Source: Telmatobacter sp. DSM 110680
GTDB taxonomy: Bacteria > Acidobacteriota > Terriglobia > Terriglobales > Acidobacteriaceae
Length of the DNA stretch: 64,000 nt
Reading direction: 5' to 3'
NCBI RefSeq assembly: GCF_039994875.1
Contig: NZ_CP121196.1
Coordinates: 1 to 64,000 of the forward strand
In this document: one piece after another, positions 24,232 to 33,359 of the stretch
Position numbering within the stretch: the first letter of the stretch is position 1
Layout: every line of letters starts with the position of its first letter
Notes under the pieces: generated by a model
The model's input: the letters and a program-made list of their open reading frames with translations, nothing else
The model's database searches: none
What the model was told of the DNA's origin: nothing
Translations under genes and position numbers: made by a program

Positions 24232-25656
24232 TTAGAGGGAGTATTTGCGGCAGAGGTACTTCATTTTCTGGACGTCGACTTTAAGGAGGCGCGCTGCGGC
24301 CGTCTTACTTCCCTCTCCGCGACGAAGGGCCGTGGTGAGCAAGGCAATTTCAAGCTGCCGGACTTGACCATCAAAGTCTGTACCGCCGTCTGGAAGAAGA
24401 ATCGCCTCGCTCGCTGCAAGGCTCTGCTCGATGACGCGGGGAGGCAGGTCGGCCGGGACAATCTCCTCGTGCCGTGTAGTGACGATAAGCCGTTGAATCA
24501 GGTTTTCCAATTCGCGGACATTGCCGGGCCAAGTGTGTTCTTCGAGTGCCGCCAGCGCATCGGCGCTTATACGCTTCAGAGGGATTCCGTTTGCCGAGCA
24601 ATGAATTTGCAGGAAGTATTCGCAGAGCAGGGGCATGTCGCCAAAGCGCTCGCGGAGCGGAGGAAGTTGAATGGGGATAACGTGAATGCGGTAGTAAAGA
24701 TCTTCGCGGAACTTGCCGGTGCGCGCCATTTCTTCGAGGGGCTCATTGGTGGCGCAGATCAGCCGGAAATCGATTTTCCGCAGCGATCGTCCCCCCAGGC
24801 GCTGCACGTGGTGATCTTCGAGAACGCGGAGCAGCTTGGTTTGCAGGGGCAGGGTGAGGGTCGCGATCTCATCCAGAAAGAGAGTGCCGCCGTCGGCCAT
24901 CTCGATGTGTCCGGGACGGGATTCGGTGGCACCGGTGAAAGCCCCGCGTTCGCTGCCGAAGAGTTCTGATTCGATGAGGTTCTCGGGGAGTGCCGCACAG
25001 TTGAGCCGAATGAACGGCTTGTTAGCTCGTCGACTAAGGGCGACGATGGCGCGGGCAGCGAGTTCCTTGCCGGTCCCGCTTTCGCCGCGAATGAGGACGT
25101 TGATGTTGCTTGCCGCAATCTGCTGGATTGCGTCATACACGAGCCGCATCGGTTCGCTTACGCCAATGAAATCCTGGAACCTGCTGGCATCCATCACCTG
25201 CTGGCGCGATCGCTCGCGTTCAGCCTCGTCGTTATGGCGACGAAGTGAGTCGAGGAGCGTCATGCGCAGTTCTGCCACGTCCACCGGAGTACGGAAGTGC
25301 GCATCGGCTCCGGCGGTCAGCGCCTGCTTCTCGACCGAGCGGGCACGAGCGCGACTCATGGAGATGAGAGTGAAATCACTATTGAGCCGTCGCAATTCGG
25401 TGACAACCGCAAGGCCGCCTAACGAGTCTTCACCGTGCGTATCGATGTCGATAACGACCGCGGAAACCTGCTTTTCCCGCGTCCAACGCGCCAGATCCTC
25501 GTAGGTTTCGCGGGCGACGATCTCGACCCAGGGCTGCAGTTCAGCCCGAAATATCTCAACAAATTCCTCGTCCAACGTGACAATGCATACCCGTTGCTGT
25601 GCTGTTCCCGGTCGACCAGCGGGCACTGCAAGTGGCACATTCTGAGCGGGGATCAT
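24232..25656 (-). CDS. sigma-54-dependent response regulator (NtrC type)
   Basis: 474 residues from ATG 25656. Residues about 20-140 form a receiver-like domain with the Asp in VVIDIDTHG, but the conserved Lys is replaced (FRTPVDVAEL), so phosphorylation control may be altered. The AAA+ domain (about 165-390) has GESGTGKE, the sigma-54 contact loop GAFTGA, GGTLFLDEIATL and REDLYYRI. The C-terminus is a Fis-type HTH (SKTAAARLLKVDVQKMKYLC). It should bind an upstream site and drive sigma-54 promoters; the site at 24071 is the nearest. No cognate histidine kinase is adjacent. It is divergent from the AAA ATPase gene at 25870. Confidence 0.93.
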   Translation of the reverse strand: MIPAQNVPLAVPAGRPGTAQQRVCIVTLDEEFVEIFRAELQPWVEIVARETYEDLARWTREKQVSAVVIDIDTHGEDSLGGLAVVTELRRLNSDFTLISMSRARARSVEKQALTAGADAHFRTPVDVAELRMTLLDSLRRHNDEAERERSRQQVMDASRFQDFIGVSEPMRLVYDAIQQIAASNINVLIRGESGTGKELAARAIVALSRRANKPFIRLNCAALPENLIESELFGSERGAFTGATESRPGHIEMADGGTLFLDEIATLTLPLQTKLLRVLEDHHVQRLGGRSLRKIDFRLICATNEPLEEMARTGKFREDLYYRIHVIPIQLPPLRERFGDMPLLCEYFLQIHCSANGIPLKRISADALAALEEHTWPGNVRELENLIQRLIVTTRHEEIVPADLPPRVIEQSLAASEAILLPDGGTDFDGQVRQLEIALLTTALRRGEGSKTAAARLLKVDVQKMKYLCRKYSL

Positions 25657-25739
25657 ACCGCATTCTATATAGGAAGCAGCAAATTTCACCCAGTGTTTTT
25701 CGAAGGTGCGACGCGATCTGACCGCCGATCAGGCACTCC

Positions 25740-25812
25740 CATCGGGTTACGAATACACCGATGTCACCGTCGGCAATGCACGCGGGAGTACCATAGCGAG
25801 TTACTCGCGTGC
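25740..25812. promoter_or_regulatory. two inverted repeats in the divergent activator/AAA promoter region
   Basis: CATCGG (25740) with CCGATG (25758), and GCACGCGGGAGTA (25778-25790) with TACTCGCGTGC (25802-25812). They lie in the 213-bp gap between divergent genes and are candidate operators. Short arms make chance occurrence possible. Confidence 0.4.
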
Positions 25813-25869
25813 CAGACGACAATAAAGATTCGATTTTCAACCGCCGGGAAAGAATGCCAAATATACTGA

Positions 25870-27177
25870 ATGTCTTGGCAGAACATTATGGAACCTTTGC
25901 TCAATCTACAGGAATTCATGAAGACCGACCCCACCGCGGGGCCGACGCATAAGCCTGTAACGATCCAGGAGGTCGGACTGCGTCAGTCCGTTCTCGAGGA
26001 CCTGGCGCTCAAACACCTTTACATTTCAGGACCTTTCTCGGTCTTGGACATGGCAAAGATGATGCGTATCAGCTTTGAAGTTGCGAGTGAGCTTCTGAAG
26101 AGACTTCGCACTGAGCAGCTTTGCCAGGTAACCGGTTTGAGCGGGCAAATTCCCAATCTGGCGATCACCTCGCAGGGCAGAACTCGCGCGCAGGAGCTGC
26201 TGTCGCAGAGCCAATACACAGGACCGGCACCGGTGACGCTTTCGAGCTATGTGAGCCAGGTAAAGCTGCAGAGCGTTTCTCACGCCGAAGTCCATCCAGC
26301 CGATGTCCAGCGTGCGTTTTCAAGCCTGGTTTTGGATGACAGGATTCTATGGCAGCTTGGAACGGCGCTGAATTCTGGAGCTGCGATCTTCTTGTACGGC
26401 CCGTCGGGCGTAGGTAAGACCACGATCGCCGAGTTGCTGTCAAAGGTGCTATCGGAAGATGCGGTATGGATTCCCTACGCGATTGAGGTCGACGGCCAGC
26501 TGATTACGATCTACGACCCGACACTGCATACGCGACTGGCGCATATGGAGCCGCCCAATCACGATGAGCGCTGGGTGCTGTGTCAGCGCCCCTCAGTTCT
26601 TGTGGGTGGCGAACTTACCATTGAAATGCTGGATCTGCAGTACAATCCGGGGTCAAAGTTCTACACGGGCCCCGTACAGATGAAGGCCAACAATGGTGTG
26701 CTGATTATCGATGATTTCGGACGCCAGAGAGTTCGGCCAGATGAACTGCTGAACCGGTGGGTGGTTCCGCTCGACCGCAAGATCGATTTCCTCACCCTGG
26801 CGGGCGGACGGAAGATCGAAATGCCGTTTGAGATGCTGGTCGTGTTTGCCTCGAATCTTGATCCCGCGCAACTGCTGGATGCGGCGTTTCTACGCAGAAT
26901 TCAGACCAAGATTTTTATTGGCGAGGTCAGCGACGAGGAGTTCTGCGAGATCTTCCGGCGAGTTGCCGGCGATCGCAAGGTGGAGTGCGACGAGACCGTG
27001 GCGCACACACTGATCGACTTCGTGCATGGGACGTTGAAGCAAGAACTGCGCTCCTGTTATCCGCGCGACATCATCAACCAGATTTGCTGGGCGGCGAAGT
27101 ACGAAGGCAAAGAACCGCAGATCAATCACCGCACCGTAATGCGGGCGATCGAGTCGTACTTCCTCACGAAGGACTAG
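25870..27177 (+). CDS. AAA family ATPase with N-terminal winged-helix-like region
   Basis: 435 residues, cytoplasmic. Residues about 35-110 look like a winged helix (HLYISGPFSVLDMAKMMRIS). The ATPase core begins near 165: Walker A GPSGVGKTT at about 177, Walker B-like GVLIIDDFGRQ at about 276 and a sensor region at about 320 (VFASNLDP). It ends with a helical lid that includes RRIQTKIFIG. I do not recognise a specific family function. It is divergent from the sigma-54 activator and may belong to that system, or be an ATP-driven partner of the adjacent polysaccharide cluster. Its 3' end overlaps the convergent export-like gene by 14 bp. Confidence 0.8.
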   Translation: MSWQNIMEPLLNLQEFMKTDPTAGPTHKPVTIQEVGLRQSVLEDLALKHLYISGPFSVLDMAKMMRISFEVASELLKRLRTEQLCQVTGLSGQIPNLAITSQGRTRAQELLSQSQYTGPAPVTLSSYVSQVKLQSVSHAEVHPADVQRAFSSLVLDDRILWQLGTALNSGAAIFLYGPSGVGKTTIAELLSKVLSEDAVWIPYAIEVDGQLITIYDPTLHTRLAHMEPPNHDERWVLCQRPSVLVGGELTIEMLDLQYNPGSKFYTGPVQMKANNGVLIIDDFGRQRVRPDELLNRWVVPLDRKIDFLTLAGGRKIEMPFEMLVVFASNLDPAQLLDAAFLRRIQTKIFIGEVSDEEFCEIFRRVAGDRKVECDETVAHTLIDFVHGTLKQELRSCYPRDIINQICWAAKYEGKEPQINHRTVMRAIESYFLTKD

Positions 27178-27553
27178 TCAGCTTCTGACGCGTAAGGCGA
27201 GCAATCTCAGCGCGCATCTCTTCGTCTGAGGTTGCGTGCTTCACGGCCTGCTCTAACTCTCGAAGCTTCGCGCCCACGAGAAAGCGATACGGTATATCTC
27301 CACTCTCTGAAACGCGAGTGACAAAGGAAAAATCCGGGGCGTTGAACACGGAGATGTGGACCACCTCACCCTCCGCGATTGGTCCTTCAGAGAGATTGCC
27401 GACAGACCCCGGAGAGGAAGCATTGGCGCCTGAAGATGAGCCCGAGCCTGTGGCCATGGGAATGAGTGGAGGGCGCTGTTCCTGGGATACCAGGAAGAGC
27501 GGTTGCAATACGAGCAACCCCACGATAACCAGAAGTTGGTTTCTGAAAGCCAT
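27164..27553 (-). CDS. truncated polysaccharide export (Wza-like) protein
   Basis: 129 residues from ATG 27553 (AAGGA upstream). The signal peptide is MAFRNQ plus a hydrophobic stretch to about residue 23. After a Gly/Ser linker, residues about 62-90 match the start of the Poly_export domain (AEGEVVHISVFNAPDFSFVT, then RVSESGDIPYRFLVG). Wza-like proteins are normally 350 residues or more, with SLBB domains and a membrane helix; here the domain breaks off and is replaced by a short charged helix (LRELEQAVKHATSDEEMRAE). It could be a remnant of a larger gene or a small periplasmic derivative. It is the last gene of the polysaccharide cluster. Confidence 0.55.
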   Translation of the reverse strand: MAFRNQLLVIVGLLVLQPLFLVSQEQRPPLIPMATGSGSSSGANASSPGSVGNLSEGPIAEGEVVHISVFNAPDFSFVTRVSESGDIPYRFLVGAKLRELEQAVKHATSDEEMRAEIARLTRQKLTSPS

Positions 27554-27789
27554 TGTCCTTCTTGTGGTCGGATGACCGATGTTACACAGACGCATTGGGT
27601 GATTGATTGAAAGCGTCAGTTTGGCCGGTTGACCGGCGTTTGCGAAATTCGGCTAGTAGTTGTGCTGTTGTCAGCACTTCACCTTCGAGCGAAGGGGCCG
27701 CGTTCCATGAAATGCCCAATTAGCCCAGATCTTGTTCGGTGTGGACGGTTTAAGGCTAGCACAAGCGCTCGGAGCGGATGTTCTGAATG

Positions 27790-28761
27790 TCAGGAAGCAA
27801 CAAGTTCGAGTTGAGATTGCGCCGATGCGTAGGTACGACGAATTCCTTCCTCGAGACTGACCTTCGCCTTCCACCCGAGGGAGTGGATTCGACTTACGTC
27901 GAGGAGTTTCTGGGGGGTGCCGTCCTGGCGAGTAGTGTCGAAGACGAGTTCACAGTCAAATCCGAGAACGCGCGCTACCAGTTCCGCTAGTTCGCGTATG
28001 GTCAGATCTTCACCCGTACCTATATTGATCAGCGGTGCTTCATCCTGGCTGATCAGAGATTCGTAGGATGCTTCAGGCAAGTTCAGGAGATGAATGCAGG
28101 CCTCGGCAAGGTCGTCACTATAAAGGAATTCGCGGCGCGGCTTTCCCGTGCCCCACACGGCCAGCCTTGTTTCTCCGGCGCGCTTTGCTTCAACGACTTT
28201 ACGCATCAAGGCCGGAAGCACATGGGATCCCTTGAGATCAAAGTTGTCGCCTGGGCCGTAGAGATTGGTTGGCATTGCAGCCAGATAACGAGTGCCGTAT
28301 TGACGGTTATAGGACCAGCACATCTCGATGCCAGCTATCTTTGCCAGAGCATAGGCTCGATTAGTGGGCTCCAACGGCCCAGTCAGCAGGTACTCTTCCT
28401 TGATCGGCTGCGGAGCAAGCTTTGGATAGATGCAGCTTGACCCAAGAAACAGCAGCCGTTTCACGCCGCTCCGGTAGCTCGCATCAATGACGGAGTTCTG
28501 GATCTCGAGATTTTCACGGATGAAATCAGCAGGATAGGTGTCGTTAGCAAGAATACCGCCCACTTTGGCAGCAGCGAGAAAGACAAACTCAGGCTTTTCC
28601 TTCTGGCAGAAATCCAACACCGCCGCACGGTCGGTCAAATCGAGTTCTGCGTGCGTGCGCAGGACAAGACTCCGATAACCCTGCCGCTCGAGTGCGCGAC
28701 AGATTGCAGAACCGACAAGTCCGCGGTGGCCTGCAACAAAAATCCGGCTGTTCTTTTCCAT
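27790..28761 (-). CDS. fcl: GDP-L-fucose synthase
   Basis: A 323-residue short-chain dehydrogenase that converts GDP-4-keto-6-deoxymannose to GDP-L-fucose. N-terminal NADP motif GHRGLVGSAI at residues 11-20. The catalytic Ser-Tyr-Lys set is in GSSCIYP at about 107 and YALAKIAGIEMC at about 136, as expected for GMER/WcaG. C-terminal SLGWKAKVSLEEGIRRTY is typical. It directly follows gmd (19 bp gap), with which it completes GDP-fucose synthesis for a surface polysaccharide. Confidence 0.95.
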   Translation of the reverse strand: MEKNSRIFVAGHRGLVGSAICRALERQGYRSLVLRTHAELDLTDRAAVLDFCQKEKPEFVFLAAAKVGGILANDTYPADFIRENLEIQNSVIDASYRSGVKRLLFLGSSCIYPKLAPQPIKEEYLLTGPLEPTNRAYALAKIAGIEMCWSYNRQYGTRYLAAMPTNLYGPGDNFDLKGSHVLPALMRKVVEAKRAGETRLAVWGTGKPRREFLYSDDLAEACIHLLNLPEASYESLISQDEAPLINIGTGEDLTIRELAELVARVLGFDCELVFDTTRQDGTPQKLLDVSRIHSLGWKAKVSLEEGIRRTYASAQSQLELVAS

Positions 28762-28779
28762 GTCAGAAGACCTGATTCC

Positions 28780-29871
28780 TTAATTCTCGTGGAAGTTGAA
28801 AACAGAGTAGCCATGTTTTCTGACCAGGGCATCTTTCTCTGCAATCTTGCGATCTTCCTCTACCATTTCTTTGACCAAGTCATTGAAAGTGACGGTGGCC
28901 TGCCAACCCAACTCGCGGCGCGCCTTACTGGCGTCGCCAAGCAATGTTTCTACTTCGGTGGGGCGGTAGTATCGCGGATCGACGGCCACGATTACATTTC
29001 CCTGCTTATCGATTCCCTTCTCTTCAACACCTGCACCTTCCCAGTGGATTTCCATGTCGAGGAATTTGGCTGACAGTTCCACAAACTCGCGCACGCTATG
29101 TTGTTCGCCGGTTGCGATTACGTAATCCTTGGGCTCACTCTGTTGCAACATACGCCACTGCATCTCTACGTAATCCCGGGCATGTCCCCAGTCGCGTAAC
29201 GCATCCATATTTCCCAAATAGAGTTGATCTTGCAACCCGGTTTTGATTCTTGCCAATCCACGCGTGATTTTTCGAGTTACAAAGGTCTCACCACGTTGAG
29301 GTGATTCGTGATTGAAGAGAATTCCGTTGCAGGCATACATACCGTAGGCCTCCCGATAGTTGACCGTGATCCAGTAGGCATAGAGCTTGGCAACCGCGTA
29401 AGGAGAACGGGGATAAAACGGGGTGGTCTCTTTCTGCGGAATCTCCTGAACGAGACCATACAACTCGGAGGTCGAAGCCTGATAAAAGCGGGTAACCTTT
29501 TCAAGCCCGGCAATTCTGATGGCCTCAAGCAGACGCAGCGTGCCGAGCGCGTCAGAATTCGCCGTATACTCCGGCTCTTCAAATGAAACCTTGACGTGGC
29601 TCTGCGCAGCGAGATTGTAAATCTCATCAGGCTTCACTCTCTGCACGATCTGGATCAGACTGCTGGCATCTGTGAGATCGCCGTAGTGGAGCAGAAAATG
29701 ACGGCCGTTCTGATGCGGGTCTTCATAAATATGGTCGATTCGAGAGGTATTGAAGGAAGAGGCGCGACGCTTGATTCCATGCACCTCGTATCCCTTCGAC
29801 AGTAATAACTGCGCCAGATAGGCACCGTCCTGTCCAGTCACACCCGTAATCAGCGCTCTTTTCAAAATCAT
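28780..29871 (-). CDS. gmd: GDP-mannose 4,6-dehydratase
   Basis: 363 residues, the usual length of Gmd. It dehydrates GDP-D-mannose to GDP-4-keto-6-deoxy-D-mannose. NADP motif [12 protein letters not shown] at 10-21, [15 protein letters not shown] at about 36, catalytic region STSELYG at about 130 and [15 protein letters not shown] at about 155. The product feeds the adjacent GDP-L-fucose synthase. It is in the same strand and transcription unit as the rest of the polysaccharide cluster. Confidence 0.96.
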   Translation of the reverse strand: MILKRALITGVTGQDGAYLAQLLLSKGYEVHGIKRRASSFNTSRIDHIYEDPHQNGRHFLLHYGDLTDASSLIQIVQRVKPDEIYNLAAQSHVKVSFEEPEYTANSDALGTLRLLEAIRIAGLEKVTRFYQASTSELYGLVQEIPQKETTPFYPRSPYAVAKLYAYWITVNYREAYGMYACNGILFNHESPQRGETFVTRKITRGLARIKTGLQDQLYLGNMDALRDWGHARDYVEMQWRMLQQSEPKDYVIATGEQHSVREFVELSAKFLDMEIHWEGAGVEEKGIDKQGNVIVAVDPRYYRPTEVETLLGDASKARRELGWQATVTFNDLVKEMVEEDRKIAEKDALVRKHGYSVFNFHEN

Positions 29872-29944
29872 TGCTCCCTTGCCGTTGGCCGCTTTAATGC
29901 TACGTCCTGCTGGCAGGCTTTTGAACTCGTAATTCTTGAATCAC

Positions 29945-30883
29945 CTAAACCGTAGCTGCGACGCATGCTTTGAAATATTCCAGACTCAGCTTGAGTCCGG
30001 TTTGCAGATCGATTTTGGGATCCCACTGCAACAGACGCTTAGCTTTGCTGATGTCTGGCTTGCGCTGCGTTGGATCATCCTGTGGTAGCGGCTGATGAAT
30101 GATCTTGCTTTTTGATCCGGTGACCTTGAGCACGGCTTTGGCGCATTCAAGAATCGTCCACTCAGTGGGATTTCCGATGTTGACGGGCGAATGCTCGTCG
30201 CTTTTGGACAGCCTGACTATCCCATCGATCTCATCTGACACATAACAAAAGCTACGCGTCTGACTTCCGTCACCGTAGATAGTTATGTCGTCGCCCTTCA
30301 GCGCCTGGGCGAGGAAATTGGAGATCACCCGGCCATCGCTCATTTGGAGGCGCGGGCCATACGTATTGAAGATTCGCACCAGCCGAGTATCAACCTTTTC
30401 ATACCGGTGATAAGCGGTAACGAGGGCCTCGGAAAATCGCTTGGACTCATCGTAGACCGAGCGCGGCCCGATGGGATTTACGTGCCCCCAATATTCTTCA
30501 GTCTGTGGATGCTGCTCTGGATCGCCGTAGCACTCCGACGTTGACGCGTGCAAAAATTTGGCGCCATACTTCTTGGCGATATCCAATAGATTCTTGGTTC
30601 CCGCCGAGCCCACCATCAAAGTCTCGATTCCGAGCCGCATGTAGTCTGCCGGGCTGGCGGGGGAGGCAAAGCTAAACACGTAATCCACGCGCTTGGGATC
30701 AAAGGGCACGCAGATATCCTGCTCAAGGAATCTGAATTTTGGTTCAGCTTTTAAATGTTTGAGATTTTCGACCGAGCCGGTGCAAAGATTGTCGACACCT
30801 AAAACGTCATGACCTTCGGCAAGGATGGCGTCCGTTAAGTGAGAGCCTAAAAACCCGGCGGCGCCGGCAATCAAGACTTGCAT
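29945..30883 (-). CDS. UDP-glucuronate decarboxylase (UDP-xylose synthase) type epimerase
   Basis: 312 residues from ATG 30883, where the conserved [16 protein letters not shown] begins. NAD motif [10 protein letters not shown] at about 7-16. [20 protein letters not shown] at about 117, [11 protein letters not shown] at about 147 and the segment RVVSNF-like ([13 protein letters not shown]) are characteristic of UXS. It likely converts UDP-glucuronate from the neighbouring dehydrogenase to UDP-xylose. Other NAD-dependent epimerases share the fold, but the match to UXS is strong. Confidence 0.88.
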   Translation of the reverse strand: MQVLIAGAAGFLGSHLTDAILAEGHDVLGVDNLCTGSVENLKHLKAEPKFRFLEQDICVPFDPKRVDYVFSFASPASPADYMRLGIETLMVGSAGTKNLLDIAKKYGAKFLHASTSECYGDPEQHPQTEEYWGHVNPIGPRSVYDESKRFSEALVTAYHRYEKVDTRLVRIFNTYGPRLQMSDGRVISNFLAQALKGDDITIYGDGSQTRSFCYVSDEIDGIVRLSKSDEHSPVNIGNPTEWTILECAKAVLKVTGSKSKIIHQPLPQDDPTQRKPDISKAKRLLQWDPKIDLQTGLKLSLEYFKACVAATV

Positions 30884-31024
30884 AGTACAGATATCCTCTT
30901 TCTGAAATCTGTTGTCTCCGGACAATTGCGGCCGAGCGAAATTCCTGTCGGCTGACTGCGCAATGAGCGAGACCTTTCTAGTTCAGAAGCGTTCAGCGAG
31001 CCAGAGGTTGCAAGCAACCGCATG

Positions 31025-32473
31025 CTACGCCTTGGCACCATCTCTGCGACGCGGAAGGAAAAAGGCTGAGACCGGATCAAGCGGCTGCGTAAGACCAGGC
31101 CTTCCGACACTGAGATATGTAAAGCCCGCGTTGGTCATGGTGGTGGGATCGTATAGATTTCTACCGTCGATGACGATCGGATAGCGGAGAGTGTAGTGGA
31201 GCTTGGCTAGATCAAGCTCGGCAAATTCTTGCCAATCGTTCAGGATCAGAAGGGCGTCGGCGTCTTGTGCCGCGGCATACGGGTCGTCGACATAGCGCAT
31301 CGTCGGTCCTTCGGGAATAACTTCTTTGCAGCGACCAGCGGCGGCCGGGTCATGCGCGCAGATAACGCATCCCTCACTCAAAAGCTTCTTTACGATATCG
31401 AGGGCTGGAGATTCGCGAACATCATCGGTGCCACCTTTGAAAGCGAGTCCAAGCACGCCGATTTTCTTGGCGCGGAAGGTCCATAAGGCGGAGCGAATTT
31501 TCTGAAAGAAGCGCTGCTTCTGCTCTTCGTTAATCTTTTCAACTTCGTGCAGAAGCCCAAAGTCAACGCCAACCTGCTCTGCGACGTGACGGAAGGCTGC
31601 AACGTCCTTCGGAAAACATGATCCGCCGTAACCCACTCCGGCGCGCAGGAACTTGGGGCCGATACGAGTATCCATGCCAATGCCGCGCGCCACTTCTTCC
31701 ACGTCAGCGCCGGCGGCCTCACAAATATTCGCAACCACATTAATAAAGGAAATCTTGGTTGCGAGCAGAGCGTTCGATGCATGCTTGATGATCTCAGCCG
31801 CCTTCGTAGAGGTGTGGAGGATGGGCGGGGGATCAACATTCGTGCGCGGGCCAGGAACAGAGCCCACTACGTTGTAGTAGCTTCCACTCGTCAATGGCAG
31901 ATAGATCTTCTTCAACAAATCGGCAGCGGTCTCAGTGGCCGCTCCGATCACGATTCTGTCTGCGTGCAGGAAATCGACAACCGCAGTGCCTTCGCGCAGG
32001 AATTCCGGGTTCGAGGTGACGTCGAACAAATCCTTCGGAACGCCGTTGCGTTCAATCACACGGCGGATCCACTCGTTGGTATAAACAGGGACAGTGCTTT
32101 TCTCGACGATGACCTTGTAGGAGTCCATGGAGCGCGCGATCTCGCTCGCAACGGCATCCACATACGAAAGATCGGCACTACCAGTCTGGCTTTGCGGGGT
32201 GCCCACAGCGATGAAGATGGCCTGCGCCGACTGCGTTGCCGCTCGCAGATCCGAAGTGAATTCCAGTGTTTTGCCACGATGCCGCGACAGCAACTCCGGA
32301 AGGTGTTCTTCATGAATCGGCACACCACCGTCATGCAACATGCGAACCTTGGATTCGTCATTGTCCACGCAAACTACACGATGTCCGATCTCCGCAAAAC
32401 ACGCCGCGGCGACCAATCCCACGTAACCCGAACCTACGACGGCTATGGTTACTGATTCGTTTTTTTCAACCAT
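31025..32473 (-). CDS. UDP-glucose 6-dehydrogenase family protein
   Basis: 482 residues from ATG 32473, the start of VEKNESVTIAVVGSGYVGLV. Rossmann motif GSGYVGLVAAACFAEIGH at about 14-31. The catalytic Cys is in GGSCFPKDVAAFRH at about 270-283, with NP/TS active-site segments TSNPEFLREGTA at about 170. It oxidises UDP-glucose to UDP-glucuronate, the precursor for the UXS product. The GDP-mannose 6-dehydrogenase homologues share these motifs, but pairing with UXS favours the UDP-glucose activity. It is part of the polysaccharide operon. Confidence 0.9.
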   Translation of the reverse strand: MVEKNESVTIAVVGSGYVGLVAAACFAEIGHRVVCVDNDESKVRMLHDGGVPIHEEHLPELLSRHRGKTLEFTSDLRAATQSAQAIFIAVGTPQSQTGSADLSYVDAVASEIARSMDSYKVIVEKSTVPVYTNEWIRRVIERNGVPKDLFDVTSNPEFLREGTAVVDFLHADRIVIGAATETAADLLKKIYLPLTSGSYYNVVGSVPGPRTNVDPPPILHTSTKAAEIIKHASNALLATKISFINVVANICEAAGADVEEVARGIGMDTRIGPKFLRAGVGYGGSCFPKDVAAFRHVAEQVGVDFGLLHEVEKINEEQKQRFFQKIRSALWTFRAKKIGVLGLAFKGGTDDVRESPALDIVKKLLSEGCVICAHDPAAAGRCKEVIPEGPTMRYVDDPYAAAQDADALLILNDWQEFAELDLAKLHYTLRYPIVIDGRNLYDPTTMTNAGFTYLSVGRPGLTQPLDPVSAFFLPRRRDGAKA

Positions 32474-32522
32474 CTCACCAATTTCTCCCGTTAAATCTAT
32501 CTTTTGAGTCTTTCGACCGAGA

Positions 32523-33302
32523 CTACTCGGCCTGGGCCAGAGGCTGCTCGCTGTCGTGCTCCGCCGGCGACTGTCCTCGATAACGCCAAAGGATAGCAAT
32601 CAGCTTTGAGGCAGACAGATAGCGCGGAATAAAGCGCCGTGGGGACGACAGACAGCGCAGCAACCAACCAAGATAAAGCCGGTCGGCCCAATCTGGAATG
32701 CGCACCTGATCGCCACTCAAAAATGCAATTGCCGCTCCGATGCAATGGATGGCAGGCAGGTAATTAAGGTTCCGTTTGAGATAGAGCCCGAGTCGCTCCT
32801 GCGTTCCACCGCCAACCGTGATGACGACATGCTTCGGTTGTAAAGTCTGCAGCTTGTGAATGAGTTCTGTGTCTTCGATTTTACTTCCGTACAGAGGCGC
32901 CAGATAAACGCATTCATCCGGCACCTCAATTCCCTGAGAATTGAGCCATGCAATGTTCTTGTCTGCACTTGCCCGGCCTGCCATCACCCAGACTGTATTT
33001 CCCGGTGAACGCACGGCGTCCTTCAACAACAGTTCGCGGAGATATTTCAATCCCGATAAGCGGGAGATTGAATCTCCTTCGAGGAAATTCCAAACAAGAA
33101 CCATAAACGCGGAGTCAGCGATTGCGACATCCGCATTAACCAGGGCTTCACGATAATCCTCGTTCCAGGCAACATCTTTCAAAGCAGGTGCCGCCGGCAC
33201 AACCAACAGTCCGCCGTTTGCAAGACGTCGTATCGCGCCCTCCACATCTCCGATGTAGAAGTTCACGCCAAGGATCTGCCGCTCGTTTGGGGTTCCGCTC
33301 AT
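32523..33302 (-). CDS. WecG/TagA/CpsF family glycosyltransferase
   Basis: 259 residues from ATG 33302 (CGGAGA upstream). The family signature is clear: NADVAIADSAFMVLVW at about 60, KDVAW and YLRELL, VVITVGGGTQERLGLYL at about 160 and IHCIGAAIAFLSGDQVRIPD at about 190. Members transfer N-acetyl-mannosaminuronate or similar sugars to a lipid-linked acceptor at the membrane. It is the only glycosyltransferase in this cluster, so assembly of the polymer needs genes elsewhere. Confidence 0.9.
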   Translation of the reverse strand: MSGTPNERQILGVNFYIGDVEGAIRRLANGGLLVVPAAPALKDVAWNEDYREALVNADVAIADSAFMVLVWNFLEGDSISRLSGLKYLRELLLKDAVRSPGNTVWVMAGRASADKNIAWLNSQGIEVPDECVYLAPLYGSKIEDTELIHKLQTLQPKHVVITVGGGTQERLGLYLKRNLNYLPAIHCIGAAIAFLSGDQVRIPDWADRLYLGWLLRCLSSPRRFIPRYLSASKLIAILWRYRGQSPAEHDSEQPLAQAE

Positions 33303-33359
33303 TTGCAATATCTCCGGTGATGAGTTGCCGAGTGCGTGAGTCGCCCGCAGTCCCAGTCT

